Positions 1 through 8,489 of a DNA stretch of 64,000 nucleotides are shown here, piece by piece. Both the position numbers and the translations under genes were made by a program. Below the pieces are notes generated by a model. The model saw only the letters and a program-made list of their open reading frames with translations, had not been told where the DNA came from and made no database searches. Source of the DNA: Bacillota bacterium (lineage in GTDB: Bacteria > Bacillota_I > Bacilli_A > RF39 > UBA660); contig SVAP01000002.1 in the NCBI GenBank assembly GCA_015059335.1, positions 102,323 to 166,322 of the forward strand, given 5' to 3'. Every line of letters starts with the position of its first letter. Position 1 is the first letter of the stretch.

Positions 1-820
1 TCCAGCTAATCTTGTTGGTGTTAAAAGTTTTAAAGCAGTATTACCAAATGTACCAATGGTTGGTGTTTTTGATACTGCATTCCATCAAACAATGGATGAA
101 GAAGCATATTTATATGGAGTTCCATATGAATGGTATACAAAATATGGTGTAAGAAAATATGGGTTCCATGGAACTAGTCATAATTATGTTACAAAGAAAA
201 TTGCTGAATATTTAAATCGTGATGATTTAAAAATCATTTGTTGTCATTTGGGAAATGGTTCATCAATTTCAGCTGTAAAAGATGGAAAATGTATTGATAC
301 TTCAATGGGATTTACACCAAACGCAGGATTAATAATGGGTACACGTTGTGGAGATATTGATGCTACATTAATTCCATATGTAATGAATAAATCTGGTAAA
401 TCTTTAGATGAAGTTATTAATGATTTAAATAAAAATAGTGGTTTATTAGGTATTAGTGGATTAAGTAGTGATAATAGAGATATAGAAGATGGTATGAAAG
501 AAGGAAACGAAAAATGTATTTTAGCTCAAAATATGTTGATTCGTAAAATAGTTGGATATGTTTCTATGTATAATACATTCCTTGGTGGAGCAGATATTAT
601 TTGTTTTACAGGTGGTATTGGTGAAAATGGTATTGATGTAAGAAAGTCAATTATGGATGAATTAAAAGTTATTGGTGTTAATCCATCAAATGAAAGAAAT
701 AATGTTAGAGGGGAATTAACATTAATTACTGAAGACGATTCAAAAATTGCATGTTATGTTGTACCAACAAACGAAGAATTAATGATTGCAGAAGATACAT
801 ATAGATTAATTAATAAATAA
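1..820 (+). CDS. ackA: acetate kinase, C-terminal part (5' truncated by window edge)
   Basis: Acetate kinase interconverts acetyl phosphate plus ADP with acetate plus ATP in the cytosol. The frame is open from base 2 to the stop, so the gene starts outside the window. Visible family motifs are the FDTAFHQTM segment, YGFHGTSHNYV, CHLGNGSSI and MGFTPNAGLIMGTRCGDID, followed by FTGGIGENG and a C-terminal VPTNEELMIAEDT, which together form the acetokinase active site and dimer core. About 270 of the usual 400 residues are present. nrnA follows 18 bases downstream on the same strand, so they may be cotranscribed. The identification is secure; only the N-terminus is missing. Confidence 0.97.
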   Translation, partial: PANLVGVKSFKAVLPNVPMVGVFDTAFHQTMDEEAYLYGVPYEWYTKYGVRKYGFHGTSHNYVTKKIAEYLNRDDLKIICCHLGNGSSISAVKDGKCIDTSMGFTPNAGLIMGTRCGDIDATLIPYVMNKSGKSLDEVINDLNKNSGLLGISGLSSDNRDIEDGMKEGNEKCILAQNMLIRKIVGYVSMYNTFLGGADIICFTGGIGENGIDVRKSIMDELKVIGVNPSNERNNVRGELTLITEDDSKIACYVVPTNEELMIAEDTYRLINK

Positions 821-838
821 TAGTAAGCGAGTGAGTTT

Positions 839-1807
839 ATGATAAAATTCAAATCAATTTATAAAAAGATTAAAAAGTATGACAGCATTGTTATTGCTAG
901 ACATATGAGGGTTGATCCTGACGCTTTAGCAAGTGAATTAGCGCTTAAGGAAATTATACTTAATACTTTCCCAAATAAAAAGGTTTACGCAGTTGGAATA
1001 TCAGCTTCTAAATTTAAATATATGGGAGAATTAGATAAGATAACTGAAGATATAGCGCGTGATTCGTTATTAATAGTATTAGATACTCCTGATAAAAAAA
1101 GAGTTGATGTTGATTATTTAGAATTATATAGAGATAGTATAAAAATAGATCATCATCCATATACCGAAAATTTTTGTAATATGGAATATATTGATGAAAA
1201 TGCATCATCTACTTGTGAAATTATTCTTGATTTAACATATAATACTAAATTAAAACTTGATAGACATCAAGCAGAATTATTGTTCTTAGGTATTGTATCT
1301 GATACAAATAGATTTACAACTGTAAATACATCATTTAAAACATTTGATTTAATTCATAAACTAATAAAAGATACAAATATTAAATTTATAGATATATTTG
1401 AAAAATTATATCTAAGACCATTGTCAGAAGTAAAATTACAAGGATATATAGCACAAAATCTTACTGTTACTGAAAATGGCCTTGCTTATATCAAAATAAA
1501 TGAAGAAATTATAAAGGAATTTGGTGTTGATTCAGCAAGTCCTGGTAATATGATAAACAATTTTAATTACATTAATGAGATAATTGCTTGGGCATTTGTT
1601 TCAGAAGATAAAAAAAATGACATTATTAGAATTACCATCCGCTCAAGAGGTCCAGTTATAAATGATATAGCAGCTATGTTTAATGGTGGAGGACATGAAA
1701 GAGCTAGTGGTGCGAGAGTTAAAACAATGGAAGAAGCTAATAATTTAATCAAAGAACTAGATAATAGATGTAGAGATTATCGAGGTGATAATAATGAAAA
1801 TAAGTAA
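839..1807 (+). CDS. nrnA: DHH-family oligoribonuclease / pAp phosphatase
   Basis: A 322-residue DHH/DHHA1 phosphoesterase of the NrnA type, which degrades nano-RNAs and dephosphorylates 3'-phosphoadenosine 5'-phosphate. The DHH domain shows the metal-binding motifs DPDALAS (about residue 26), DTPD (about 86) and DHHPYTE (about 104). The C-terminal DHHA1 domain ends in GGGHERASGA, the substrate-binding glycine motif. The length matches the family. The ATG follows a GAGTGAG ribosome site. The 3' end overlaps the start of engB by 14 bases, so translation is probably coupled. Low-GC bacteria that lack orn use this enzyme; the substrate is assigned from family knowledge. Confidence 0.93.
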   Translation: MIKFKSIYKKIKKYDSIVIARHMRVDPDALASELALKEIILNTFPNKKVYAVGISASKFKYMGELDKITEDIARDSLLIVLDTPDKKRVDVDYLELYRDSIKIDHHPYTENFCNMEYIDENASSTCEIILDLTYNTKLKLDRHQAELLFLGIVSDTNRFTTVNTSFKTFDLIHKLIKDTNIKFIDIFEKLYLRPLSEVKLQGYIAQNLTVTENGLAYIKINEEIIKEFGVDSASPGNMINNFNYINEIIAWAFVSEDKKNDIIRITIRSRGPVINDIAAMFNGGGHERASGARVKTMEEANNLIKELDNRCRDYRGDNNENK

Positions 1808-2390
1808 TGTAGAATTAAAAATTAGTGCGGTTAGAACTAGTCAGTATCCAGAAGATAATAAGCCTGAATTTCTATTAGTAGGAAGAAGTAATGTAGGTAA
1901 AAGTAGTTTTATAAATACATTAATTAATAGAAAGAATTTTGCTAGAACATCTAGTAGACCAGGTAAAACACAAACATTAAATTTTTACTATGTTAATGAT
2001 AGCTTTTATTTAGTGGATGTACCTGGATATGGATATGCAATGACAAGTAAAAAAACACAAGCTAAATTTGGTAAAATGATAGAAGAATATTTAGCAAATA
2101 GAGAAAATTTAAAACATATATTTATGTTGGTTGACTTTAGACATAAACCAACTAAAGATGATTTATTAATGTATAACTATTTAAAATATTTTAATTTACC
2201 TGTTACAATTATAGCAACTAAAGTTGATAAGGTTACAAAAGGACAATGGGATAAATATAAGAATATTATACTAAAAGAAATAGATTTGGTTCATGGTGAT
2301 GAATTAATATTATTCTCAAGTCTATTAAAGGAAGGTAAAGAACAAATTCATAAATTAATTGAAAGTAAAATAGAAGAAACAATTGAATAA
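1794..2390 (+). CDS. engB: ribosome biogenesis GTP-binding protein YsxC/EngB
   Basis: A 198-residue GTPase needed for 50S subunit assembly. G1 is GRSNVGKSS (about residue 29), G3 is DVPGYGYA and G4 is TKVDK. The threonine region ARTSSRPGKTQTLNF is characteristic of the EngB/YihA family. The ATG at 1794 is preferred over the GTG at 1785 because the GTG lies inside the GAGGTG ribosome site at 1782-1787. It overlaps the end of nrnA. A hairpin with a U-run follows the stop. Identification rests on motifs and length. Confidence 0.95.
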   Translation: MKISNVELKISAVRTSQYPEDNKPEFLLVGRSNVGKSSFINTLINRKNFARTSSRPGKTQTLNFYYVNDSFYLVDVPGYGYAMTSKKTQAKFGKMIEEYLANRENLKHIFMLVDFRHKPTKDDLLMYNYLKYFNLPVTIIATKVDKVTKGQWDKYKNIILKEIDLVHGDELILFSSLLKEGKEQIHKLIESKIEETIE

Positions 2391-2407
2391 TTCAGTTGTT
2401 TTTTTTA
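2378..2407 (+). terminator. intrinsic terminator after engB
   Basis: A 10-base-pair hairpin (one G-U pair, 3-base loop) overlaps the engB stop codon and is followed by a run of eight T. Confidence 0.75.
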
Positions 2408-2446
2408 ATATAATAATTTATAATAATACATAGAATAGGTGATTAT

Positions 2447-2827
2447 ATGTGCAATAAACGTGGATTTACATTGATAGAACTAATTGTAAGTATTTCCTTG
2501 ATACTAATACTTTTTATTGTAGTTGTTCCACTTGGAACAAATCTAATTCAAAATGCTAATAAAAAACAATGCAATACATTGGTTGAAGATATTTTAACTG
2601 ATGCAGATTTATATGTTTTAGATAGACCTGATTTTAATGATACATCAATACCATTACTTACTTTATATGATGAAGGATATTTAGAGGAAGAATATGATTT
2701 TAAAAATGGATATGTATTGGAATCTGGCGAATTAAAATATGAGGGTGTAGTTAAAAATGCACAAATTAATATTGATAATAGCGATGGATATAATAATTAT
2801 GAATTAAGTGTTGATGTGTGTAATTAA
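2447..2827 (+). CDS. type IV pilin-like / ComG-type pseudopilin
   Basis: A 126-residue protein beginning with a prepilin signal: a short basic leader ending in glycine 6, then FTLIELIV with the conserved glutamate at mature position 5 and a hydrophobic helix to about residue 35. Prepilin peptidase cuts after that glycine, and such proteins assemble into type IV or competence pseudopili. The rest is short and acidic, with two cysteines that could form a disulfide (CNTL and the C-terminal VCN). No assembly ATPase or prepilin peptidase is nearby, so it is an orphan here. comEA and comEC at 58.6-61.4 kb make a DNA-uptake role plausible, but that is inference. Ribosome site GGTGATT. Confidence 0.8.
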   Translation: MCNKRGFTLIELIVSISLILILFIVVVPLGTNLIQNANKKQCNTLVEDILTDADLYVLDRPDFNDTSIPLLTLYDEGYLEEEYDFKNGYVLESGELKYEGVVKNAQINIDNSDGYNNYELSVDVCN

Positions 2828-2867
2828 CACTTATTTTTTTATTTCATAAAATATCCTAGGTGATTAT

Positions 2868-3356
2868 ATGAAATTAGAATATTTTAATTTAAATAATATA
2901 GTAGTATATCTTAACAATAATTATTTAGAAAGTATAAAATTTGATATAACTAATAATATTGAACAACAATTTAAAAAATTATTTATTAATATCAAAAACA
3001 TATACAATATAGATATGAATGGATATTATGAAGTTGTAGTACATATTAATGATATATACGGAATGATAATTGAAATAGATAAAGATGATGATGAATATGT
3101 AAAACTATTCGGAGATACTGTTGATATGAAAATTACCTTTAAATTTGATTCTCCAATTTATTATAAATTAGATGAATATAAAAAATTTAATATTGATAAT
3201 TATAGTATATATTATTATGATGAAACATATTATTTAAAATTGGATAATAATTTAGAATTAAACTATTCTGAATATTTAAAATTAATTGAAAATAGTGTTA
3301 TTGTATATGGTGATGAATTAAAAAGAATAAAAAATCAATTAATTAAAGTAAATTAA
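2868..3356 (+). CDS. hypothetical protein, acidic and aromatic-rich
   Basis: I do not recognise this 162-residue protein. It has no signal peptide, transmembrane segment or cysteine. It is very rich in Asn, Asp, Ile and Tyr, with alternating patterns suggesting mostly beta structure in the middle (residues 50-125). The ATG follows GGTGATT at a good distance, and codon use resembles the neighbours, so it is probably real. It lies between the pilin-like gene and glyA in the same direction with about 40-base gaps, so it may be transcribed with the pilin-like gene. Confidence 0.6.
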   Translation: MKLEYFNLNNIVVYLNNNYLESIKFDITNNIEQQFKKLFINIKNIYNIDMNGYYEVVVHINDIYGMIIEIDKDDDEYVKLFGDTVDMKITFKFDSPIYYKLDEYKKFNIDNYSIYYYDETYYLKLDNNLELNYSEYLKLIENSVIVYGDELKRIKNQLIKVN

Positions 3357-3384
3357 TATAATAATTAGGCTTTTTCATTTTTTT

Positions 3385-3410
3385 TTGATATAATTAGAAT
3401 GGTGATTGGC
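3385..3410 (+). promoter_or_regulatory. -10 element and ribosome site deciding the glyA start
   Basis: TGATATAAT at about 3387-3395 lies directly upstream of GGTGATTGGC and the ATG at 3411. The upstream ATG at 3399 falls inside this ribosome site, so the later ATG is the likelier start and the leader would be very short. Confidence 0.55.
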
Positions 3411-4625
3411 ATGGATAATATTTTTAATTTTATTGAATTAGAAAAACAAAGACAAAATGAACATATTGAACTTATTGCTTCAGAAAATTTTGTTAGTACT
3501 GATGTTTTAAAAGCACAAGGATCTATATTAACTAATAAGTATGCAGAAGGATACTCAAATAATAGATACTATGGTGGATGTAAATATATTGACATGATTG
3601 AAGATGAAACAATAAAAAATGTTAGTGAATTATTTAATGTAAAATATGCTAATGTTCAACCACATTCTGGTAGCAGTGCGAATATGGCAGTTTATAAAGC
3701 ACTACTAGAATATGGTGATACTGTAATGGGAATGAGTCTTAATGATGGGGGACATTTAACTCATGGACTTCCAATAAATTTTTCAGGTAAAGAATATAAC
3801 ATTGTAAGTTATGGTGTAAACAAAGATGGATATATTGATTATGATGAAGTACTTAGAATCGCTATGGAATGTAAACCAAAAATGATTATAGCGGGTGCAA
3901 CTGCATATTCTCGTATAATAGATTTTACTAAATTTAGAGAAATAGCAGATAAAGTTGGAGCATATCTTATGGTAGATATGGCGCATATCGCTGGTCTTGT
4001 TGCTGCAGGTCTTCATCCAAATCCATGTGAAATAGCTGATGTAGTAACATCTACTACTCATAAAACATTAAGAGGACCAAGAGGTGGAATAATTCTTACT
4101 AATAATGAAGATATTATTAAGAAAATAAATAAAACTGTATTTCCTGGATTACAAGGAGGACCATTAATGCATGTTGTTGCAGCAAAAGGCGTATGTTTCA
4201 AAGAAGCTCTTCAAGATGATTTCAAAAAATATGCATATAATGTTATTAAAAACGCTAAAGCTATGTCAGATAGATTTATTGAAAAGGGTAGAACTGTAAT
4301 TACAGGTGGAACAGATAATCATTTATTACTTTTAGATGTAAAAACATCATATAATTTAACAGGATTACAAGCTCAAGAAATATTAGAAAGTGTAAATATT
4401 ACTTGTAATAAAAATACTATACCTAATGAAACTGAAAAACCTAAAGTTACTTCTGGATTACGACTAGGAAGTGCGGCAATGACTACTAGGGGGTTAAATG
4501 AAGATGATTTTAGATTAATTGCTGATTTAATTGATAGTGTATTAACTGATTATAGCGATATAAATAAAACAAAGGTAAAAAACAGTGTATTAGAATTGAC
4601 TAGTAAATATCCATTGCCATATTAA
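3411..4625 (+). CDS. glyA: serine hydroxymethyltransferase
   Basis: A pyridoxal-phosphate enzyme that interconverts serine plus tetrahydrofolate with glycine plus 5,10-methylene-THF. Typical motifs are [12 protein letters not shown] near the N-terminus, the TNKYAEGY and [10 protein letters not shown] segments, and the PLP-lysine motif [13 protein letters not shown]. The C-terminal [15 protein letters not shown] is also diagnostic. About 404 residues from the ATG at 3411, normal for a bacterial SHMT. folD follows 12 bases downstream, which makes a one-carbon operon: GlyA makes the methylene-THF that FolD oxidises. Confidence 0.98.
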   Translation: MDNIFNFIELEKQRQNEHIELIASENFVSTDVLKAQGSILTNKYAEGYSNNRYYGGCKYIDMIEDETIKNVSELFNVKYANVQPHSGSSANMAVYKALLEYGDTVMGMSLNDGGHLTHGLPINFSGKEYNIVSYGVNKDGYIDYDEVLRIAMECKPKMIIAGATAYSRIIDFTKFREIADKVGAYLMVDMAHIAGLVAAGLHPNPCEIADVVTSTTHKTLRGPRGGIILTNNEDIIKKINKTVFPGLQGGPLMHVVAAKGVCFKEALQDDFKKYAYNVIKNAKAMSDRFIEKGRTVITGGTDNHLLLLDVKTSYNLTGLQAQEILESVNITCNKNTIPNETEKPKVTSGLRLGSAAMTTRGLNEDDFRLIADLIDSVLTDYSDINKTKVKNSVLELTSKYPLPY

Positions 4626-4637
4626 GGAAGTGATATT

Positions 4638-5477
4638 ATGAACAAAATAATGAGTGGTAAGGAATGTTCTATTCATATCAGAGAACAAATAAAAGATAGA
4701 ATTGAATTAATAGATAAAAATTTAAAACTTGTTGTTATTAGAATTGGTGAAGATGAAGCAAGTAAAGTTTATGTTAATAGTAAAAGAAAAGCTTGTGAAG
4801 AAGTAGGTATTGATTTTATTGAAATACATTTTGATGAAAATGTTACTAATGAAGAAGTAGAAAGTAAAATAATTGAATTAAATAATGATAATAGCGTTAC
4901 TTCAATACTTATGCAACTTCCTATTCCTAAACATTTAGATAAAGATTATCTTATAAATAAAATTGATTATAAAAAAGATGTTGATGGATTAACACTTGAT
5001 AATATTGGTAGATTAAATGCCAATCTTGATTCAATTATTCCATGTACACCATATGGAATAATTGATATTCTAAAATATTATAATGTTGAATTAGAAGGTA
5101 AAAAAGTTGTATTACTAGGAAGAAGTAATCTTGTTGGAAAACCATTAATTCCATTATTATTAAAAGAAAACGCTACTTTAACAATATGTCATTCTAAAAC
5201 AAATAATCTAGAAAATTATACTAAGGATGCTGATATATTAATTAGCGCTGTTGGAAAAAAAAGATTAATAACTGGAGAAATGATAAAAGAAAATTCAGTT
5301 ATAATTGATGTAGGTATTACAAGAGATACTATAACTAAAAAAATCTATGGTGATGTAGATTTTGATAGTGTATATGATAAAGTAAGCAAAATAACTCCAG
5401 TACCTGGTGGAGTAGGAGTTATGACTGTGACTAGTTTATTAAATAATGTATTAAAATGTTATGAATTACAAAAATAA
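4638..5477 (+). CDS. folD: bifunctional methylene-THF dehydrogenase / methenyl-THF cyclohydrolase
   Basis: FolD oxidises 5,10-methylene-THF to methenyl-THF and hydrolyses this to 10-formyl-THF. The 279-residue length is standard. Visible motifs are YVNSKRKACEEVGI with the catalytic lysine region, ILMQLPIPKHL, DVDGLT, the nucleotide-binding GRSNLVGKP, and the C-terminal TPVPGGVGVMT. It starts at an ATG with an AAGGAAGTGAT ribosome site, 12 bases after glyA, and ends in a strong terminator, so glyA-folD is a two-gene one-carbon operon. Confidence 0.97.
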   Translation: MNKIMSGKECSIHIREQIKDRIELIDKNLKLVVIRIGEDEASKVYVNSKRKACEEVGIDFIEIHFDENVTNEEVESKIIELNNDNSVTSILMQLPIPKHLDKDYLINKIDYKKDVDGLTLDNIGRLNANLDSIIPCTPYGIIDILKYYNVELEGKKVVLLGRSNLVGKPLIPLLLKENATLTICHSKTNNLENYTKDADILISAVGKKRLITGEMIKENSVIIDVGITRDTITKKIYGDVDFDSVYDKVSKITPVPGGVGVMTVTSLLNNVLKCYELQK

Positions 5478-5510
5478 TCCAAACTTGATTAAGTTTGGAT
5501 TATTTTCTTA
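5476..5510 (+). terminator. intrinsic terminator of glyA-folD
   Basis: A perfect 11-bp stem (AATCCAAACTT / AAGTTTGGATT, loop GATT) followed by ATTTTCTT. It begins within the folD stop codon. Confidence 0.9.
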
Positions 5511-5535
5511 ATAACTTCATTTTACCAACTGTTTT

Positions 5536-5566
5536 TATTAAAAAAACTAGATATTTCTATCTAGTT
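5536..5566 (-). terminator. intrinsic terminator of tRNA-Met
   Basis: On the minus strand, a 9-bp stem (AACTAGATA / TATCTAGTT, loop GAAA) is followed by seven T. It lies just past the 3' end of the tRNA gene. Confidence 0.88.
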
Positions 5567-5577
5567 AATAATCATTA

Positions 5578-5654
5578 TGGTAGCGAGAGAGGGGGTCGAA
5601 CCCACGACCTTCCGGGTATGAACCGGACGCTCTAGCCAACTGAGCTATCTCGCC
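5578..5654 (-). tRNA. tRNA-Met (CAT), elongator type
   Basis: A 77-nt cloverleaf read on the minus strand, with 3' CCA encoded. Acceptor stem GGCGAGA pairs with TCTCGCT (a G-U pair at 1-72, as in Bacillus elongator tRNA-Met). The D-arm is AGCTCAGTTGGCTAGAGC, the anticodon loop is TTCATAC with anticodon CAT, and the T-arm contains GGTTCGACC. The D-loop and acceptor fit the elongator rather than the initiator, but a tRNA-Ile with lysidine-modified CAT cannot be formally excluded. It stands alone with its own promoter and terminator. Confidence 0.95.
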
Positions 5655-5709
5655 ATAAATAGTAAGAAATATTTTATAAAAAATGTCCCTTACCAAAATA
5701 GGCATTCTT

Positions 5710-5738
5710 ATTATAACAAACTAATTTTATTTTGACAA
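5710..5738 (-). promoter_or_regulatory. sigma-A promoter of tRNA-Met
   Basis: Minus strand -35 TTGTCA (5733-5738), 17-bp spacer, -10 TATAAT (5710-5715), about 55 bases upstream of the tRNA 5' end. Confidence 0.8.
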
Positions 5739-5755
5739 CACTTTTTTTTAATATT

Positions 5756-5783
5756 TTGAATAAAATGTTATATATGATATAAT
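5756..5783 (+). promoter_or_regulatory. promoter of the PAP2 phosphatase gene
   Basis: -35-like TTGAAT (5756-5761), 16-bp spacer, -10 TATAAT (5778-5783). It diverges from the tRNA-Met promoter. Confidence 0.6.
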
Positions 5784-5812
5784 ACAGTTATAATTATAAA
5801 GTTGGTGATAAT

Positions 5813-6454
5813 ATGATTAAAAAGTGGATATTAAAAAATAGGAAGTGGATATTTTTATCTTTGTTTATACTATTATTCTTATTGTTAATAGAAACTATTT
5901 TTGTTAAAGAAATATTCGTTATTGATGACTATATATATCATCATATTTCAAAACTGATCTCAAACAATTTTACAAAGTTTTTTAAATTAGTAACACATTT
6001 CGGGGATGCACCAATATTAATTGGAATATCTATTGGGTCAATATTATTTTTAAAAAATAAAAAAATTGGTATGTTTATGTCCTTAAATTTAGTGATTAAT
6101 TTTATTTTTAACCAATATATGAAAATATTTTTTGAAAGACCTAGACCAATTGATTTAATGATAGTTGAAGAACGTGGGTATAGTTTTCCAAGTGGTCATT
6201 CAATGATTTCAATGGCATTTTATGGTTTTATAATTTTTTTAATTTGGAAATACATGAAAAATAAAAATCTAAAATGGTTATATACTATACTATTAGGAAC
6301 ACTAATTATTTTTATTGGAACGAGTAGAATATATTTAGGGGTACACTATGCAAGTGATGTATTAGCAGGATTTTATTTTTCAATTGCTTACCTAATAATA
6401 TATACAACTATAATATCACCTAAATTAAATAACGCTAAAAGCACTAAAAACTAG
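5813..6454 (+). CDS. PAP2-superfamily membrane phosphatase
   Basis: A 213-residue polytopic membrane protein with the three phosphatidic-acid phosphatase motifs: KIFFERPRP (K-x6-RP, about residue 105), SFPSGHSM (about 125) and SRIYLGVHYASD (about 170). About five to six hydrophobic helices are visible. Family members dephosphorylate undecaprenyl pyrophosphate (BcrC/PgpB type) or phosphatidylglycerol phosphate at the outer membrane face; which one applies here is not readable from sequence. It has its own promoter, and a terminator overlaps its stop, so it looks monocistronic. Confidence 0.9.
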   Translation: MIKKWILKNRKWIFLSLFILLFLLLIETIFVKEIFVIDDYIYHHISKLISNNFTKFFKLVTHFGDAPILIGISIGSILFLKNKKIGMFMSLNLVINFIFNQYMKIFFERPRPIDLMIVEERGYSFPSGHSMISMAFYGFIIFLIWKYMKNKNLKWLYTILLGTLIIFIGTSRIYLGVHYASDVLAGFYFSIAYLIIYTTIISPKLNNAKSTKN

Positions 6455-6466
6455 TGCTTTTTATTT
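6438..6466 (+). terminator. intrinsic terminator after the PAP2 gene
   Basis: A 9-bp stem AAAGCACTA / TAGTGCTTT with a 5-base loop, then TTATTT; the PAP2 stop codon lies inside it. Confidence 0.85.
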
Positions 6467-6513
6467 ATGTCATAATAATCTTTTTTCATAAAATACAACA
6501 AAGAGGGATAGTT

Positions 6514-7149
6514 ATGAATATAATTAAATATATTAAAGCTGAAATTAAAAACATAAGAGAAAAAGATCCAGCTATAAAGAGTAATATGGAAGTATTTATA
6601 TATCCAAGTTTTAATGCAATAATAAGTTATAGAATTGCTCATTATTTTTATTTAAAAAAACATTATTTTATCGCAAGATATATATCAGAAAGAAGTAAAA
6701 GAAAAACAGGTATTGAAATACATCCAGGAGCACAAATTGGTAAAAACTTATTTATTGATCATGGTATGGGTGTTGTAATAGGTGAAACAACTATAATTAA
6801 AGACAATGTTACAATATATCAAGGCGCGACTTTGGGTGGAACTGGTAAAGAACATGGAAAAAGGCACCCAACTATTGAAAATAATGTAATGATAAGCGCT
6901 GGAGCAAAAGTTTTAGGATCATTTACTGTAGGTGAAAATTCAAAAATTGGTGCAGGTTCAGTTGTTTTAAAAGAAGTACCACCTAATTCTACAGTAGTAG
7001 GAATTCCAGGTAGAGTAGTTAAAAATAATAATATTAAAGTCCCATGTGAAGATTTAGACCAATCTTTACCGGATGTAGTTAGCGAAGAAATTAATAAATT
7101 AAAGAATAAAATTAAGTCATTAGAACAAGAAATTATGAAAAATGATTGA
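6514..7149 (+). CDS. cysE: serine O-acetyltransferase
   Basis: CysE acetylates serine with acetyl-CoA, the first step of cysteine synthesis. The 211-residue protein has the N-terminal helical part (DPAIKSNMEVFIYPSF, then ISYRIAHYFY) and the left-handed hexapeptide repeat domain with IEIHPGAQIG, IDHGMGVVIGETTII and QGATLGGTGKEHGKRHP. The catalytic His of the IDHG motif is present. It is the short form found in Firmicutes (EpsC-like). The start is the ATG at 6514 behind GAGGG; an open frame further upstream has no ribosome site. The C-terminus is a short coiled coil. No cysK is adjacent. Confidence 0.95.
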   Translation: MNIIKYIKAEIKNIREKDPAIKSNMEVFIYPSFNAIISYRIAHYFYLKKHYFIARYISERSKRKTGIEIHPGAQIGKNLFIDHGMGVVIGETTIIKDNVTIYQGATLGGTGKEHGKRHPTIENNVMISAGAKVLGSFTVGENSKIGAGSVVLKEVPPNSTVVGIPGRVVKNNNIKVPCEDLDQSLPDVVSEEINKLKNKIKSLEQEIMKND

Positions 7150-7156
7150 TGTGTGT

Positions 7157-7179
7157 TATAATATCTGCAGGTGAAAGAA
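7157..7179 (+). promoter_or_regulatory. -10 element and ribosome site of queH
   Basis: TATAAT at 7157-7162 lies just upstream of the AGGTGA ribosome site (7169-7174), which places the start at the ATG at 7180 rather than the GTG at 7171. Confidence 0.5.
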
Positions 7180-7782
7180 ATGAAAGAAAATTATCAAAAA
7201 ATAATGGAAGAAATGTTAAAAAATATTGATGGTCAAACACTTTTACTACATAGTTGTTGTGCACCATGTAGTAGTTATGTAATAGGTCTATTATCAAATT
7301 ATTTTAAAATAACTATATTTTATTATAATCCAAATATTTCACCATACGAAGAATATCAAAAACGTGTAGAAGAACAAATTAGATTTATTAATGAATTAGA
7401 TACCAAATATAAAGTTGATTTTATAGAAGTTGACTATGAACATGAAGAATTTTTAAATATTGTAGAAGGATTAGAAAATGAAAAAGAAGGTGGTAAACGT
7501 TGCTTTAAATGTTATCACCAAAGACTAGAAAAAACTGCTGAATTTGCTAAAGCTAATAAATATGATTACTTTTGTACTACATTATCAGTTAGTCCATACA
7601 AAAATGCACAAAAATTAAATGAAATTGGGAAGTTACTTGAAGAACAATATAATATAAAATATTTATATTCAGATTTTAAAAAGAATGATGGATATAAAAA
7701 ATCAATAGAATTATCTAAAGAGTATAATTTATATAGACAAGATTATTGTGGATGTAAATATTCTAAAAACACTGTTAAATAA
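7180..7782 (+). CDS. queH: epoxyqueuosine reductase QueH
   Basis: A DUF208 protein that reduces epoxyqueuosine to queuosine in tRNA, the last step of queuosine synthesis and the non-orthologous alternative to QueG. The 200-residue protein carries SCCAPCSS (residues about 26-33), GGKRCFKCYHQRL with a second Cys pair, SVSPYKN, and the terminal YRQDYCGCKYS. The cysteines bind an Fe-S cluster and a second metal in the family. tgt, which makes the preceding base exchange, is at 18.3 kb, so the queuosine pathway is at least partly present. A terminator overlaps the stop. Confidence 0.94.
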   Translation: MKENYQKIMEEMLKNIDGQTLLLHSCCAPCSSYVIGLLSNYFKITIFYYNPNISPYEEYQKRVEEQIRFINELDTKYKVDFIEVDYEHEEFLNIVEGLENEKEGGKRCFKCYHQRLEKTAEFAKANKYDYFCTTLSVSPYKNAQKLNEIGKLLEEQYNIKYLYSDFKKNDGYKKSIELSKEYNLYRQDYCGCKYSKNTVK

Positions 7783-7796
7783 GCAGTGTTTTTTGT
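7766..7796 (+). terminator. intrinsic terminator after queH
   Basis: Stem AAAACACTG / CAGTGTTTT with a 9-base loop and trailing T-run; the queH stop lies in the loop. Confidence 0.8.
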
Positions 7797-7820
7797 TATA
7801 ATAATTATATGGTGGTTAGT

Positions 7821-8456
7821 ATGTGCTTTGAATATAATAACAATAAATATGAAATAATAATTGAAAAGAAGAAAATTAAAAATATGTATTTAAAAGTTAA
7901 GGAAGATTTAAAAATATATATCAGTTGTAATAGATTTGTAACAAGTAGACAAATTGAAAAACTGATTAATGACAATTATGATGCTATATGTAAAATGATT
8001 GATAGGCAAGCTAAAAATAAGATTAAATCTAGTGAATTTTATTATTTAGGCAAAAGATACGATATAGTATTTAGTGATATATTCAATAGTATTGATGTTA
8101 GTGATAATAAAATATATGTAAAAGATAAAAATACATTAGAAAAATGGTTAAATAATCAAATGAAATTGATATTTAAAGAAGAATTAGATAAATGTATTAA
8201 TAATTTCCAAGAGAAAATTCCTAAAGTTAATTTAAAAATAAGAAATATGAAAACTAGATGGGGAGTTTGTAATAGAAGTAATAATAATGTAACCCTAAAT
8301 TCAAATTTAATAAGATATGAAATAAATATAATTGATTATGTTATTTATCATGAATTATCACACTTTATTCATCCTAATCATTCAACTTCTTTTTGGAAAC
8401 ATGTAGAAAAATATGTTCCAAATTATAAAATTTTAAGAAATAGATTAAAAAATTAG
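7821..8456 (+). CDS. YgjP-family (DUF45/SprT-like) zinc metallopeptidase
   Basis: A 211-residue protein with the DUF45/YgjP arrangement: a beta-rich N-terminal half (KIKNMYLKVKEDLKIYIS and YYLGKRYDIVF), then MKTRWGVCNRS and the zinc site YHELSHFIHPNHS (HExxH with a downstream HxxH), ending in the W.HVEKYVPNYK helix. The family is predicted to be cytosolic zinc hydrolases; the substrate is not established (E. coli YgjP has been linked to UTP hydrolysis). The ATG at 7821 behind GGTGG is preferred to an in-frame ATG at 7809 that overlaps the ribosome site. Confidence 0.88.
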   Translation: MCFEYNNNKYEIIIEKKKIKNMYLKVKEDLKIYISCNRFVTSRQIEKLINDNYDAICKMIDRQAKNKIKSSEFYYLGKRYDIVFSDIFNSIDVSDNKIYVKDKNTLEKWLNNQMKLIFKEELDKCINNFQEKIPKVNLKIRNMKTRWGVCNRSNNNVTLNSNLIRYEINIIDYVIYHELSHFIHPNHSTSFWKHVEKYVPNYKILRNRLKN

Positions 8457-8489
8457 ATAAATTAATGTATAATGAAATTGGTGATATAT

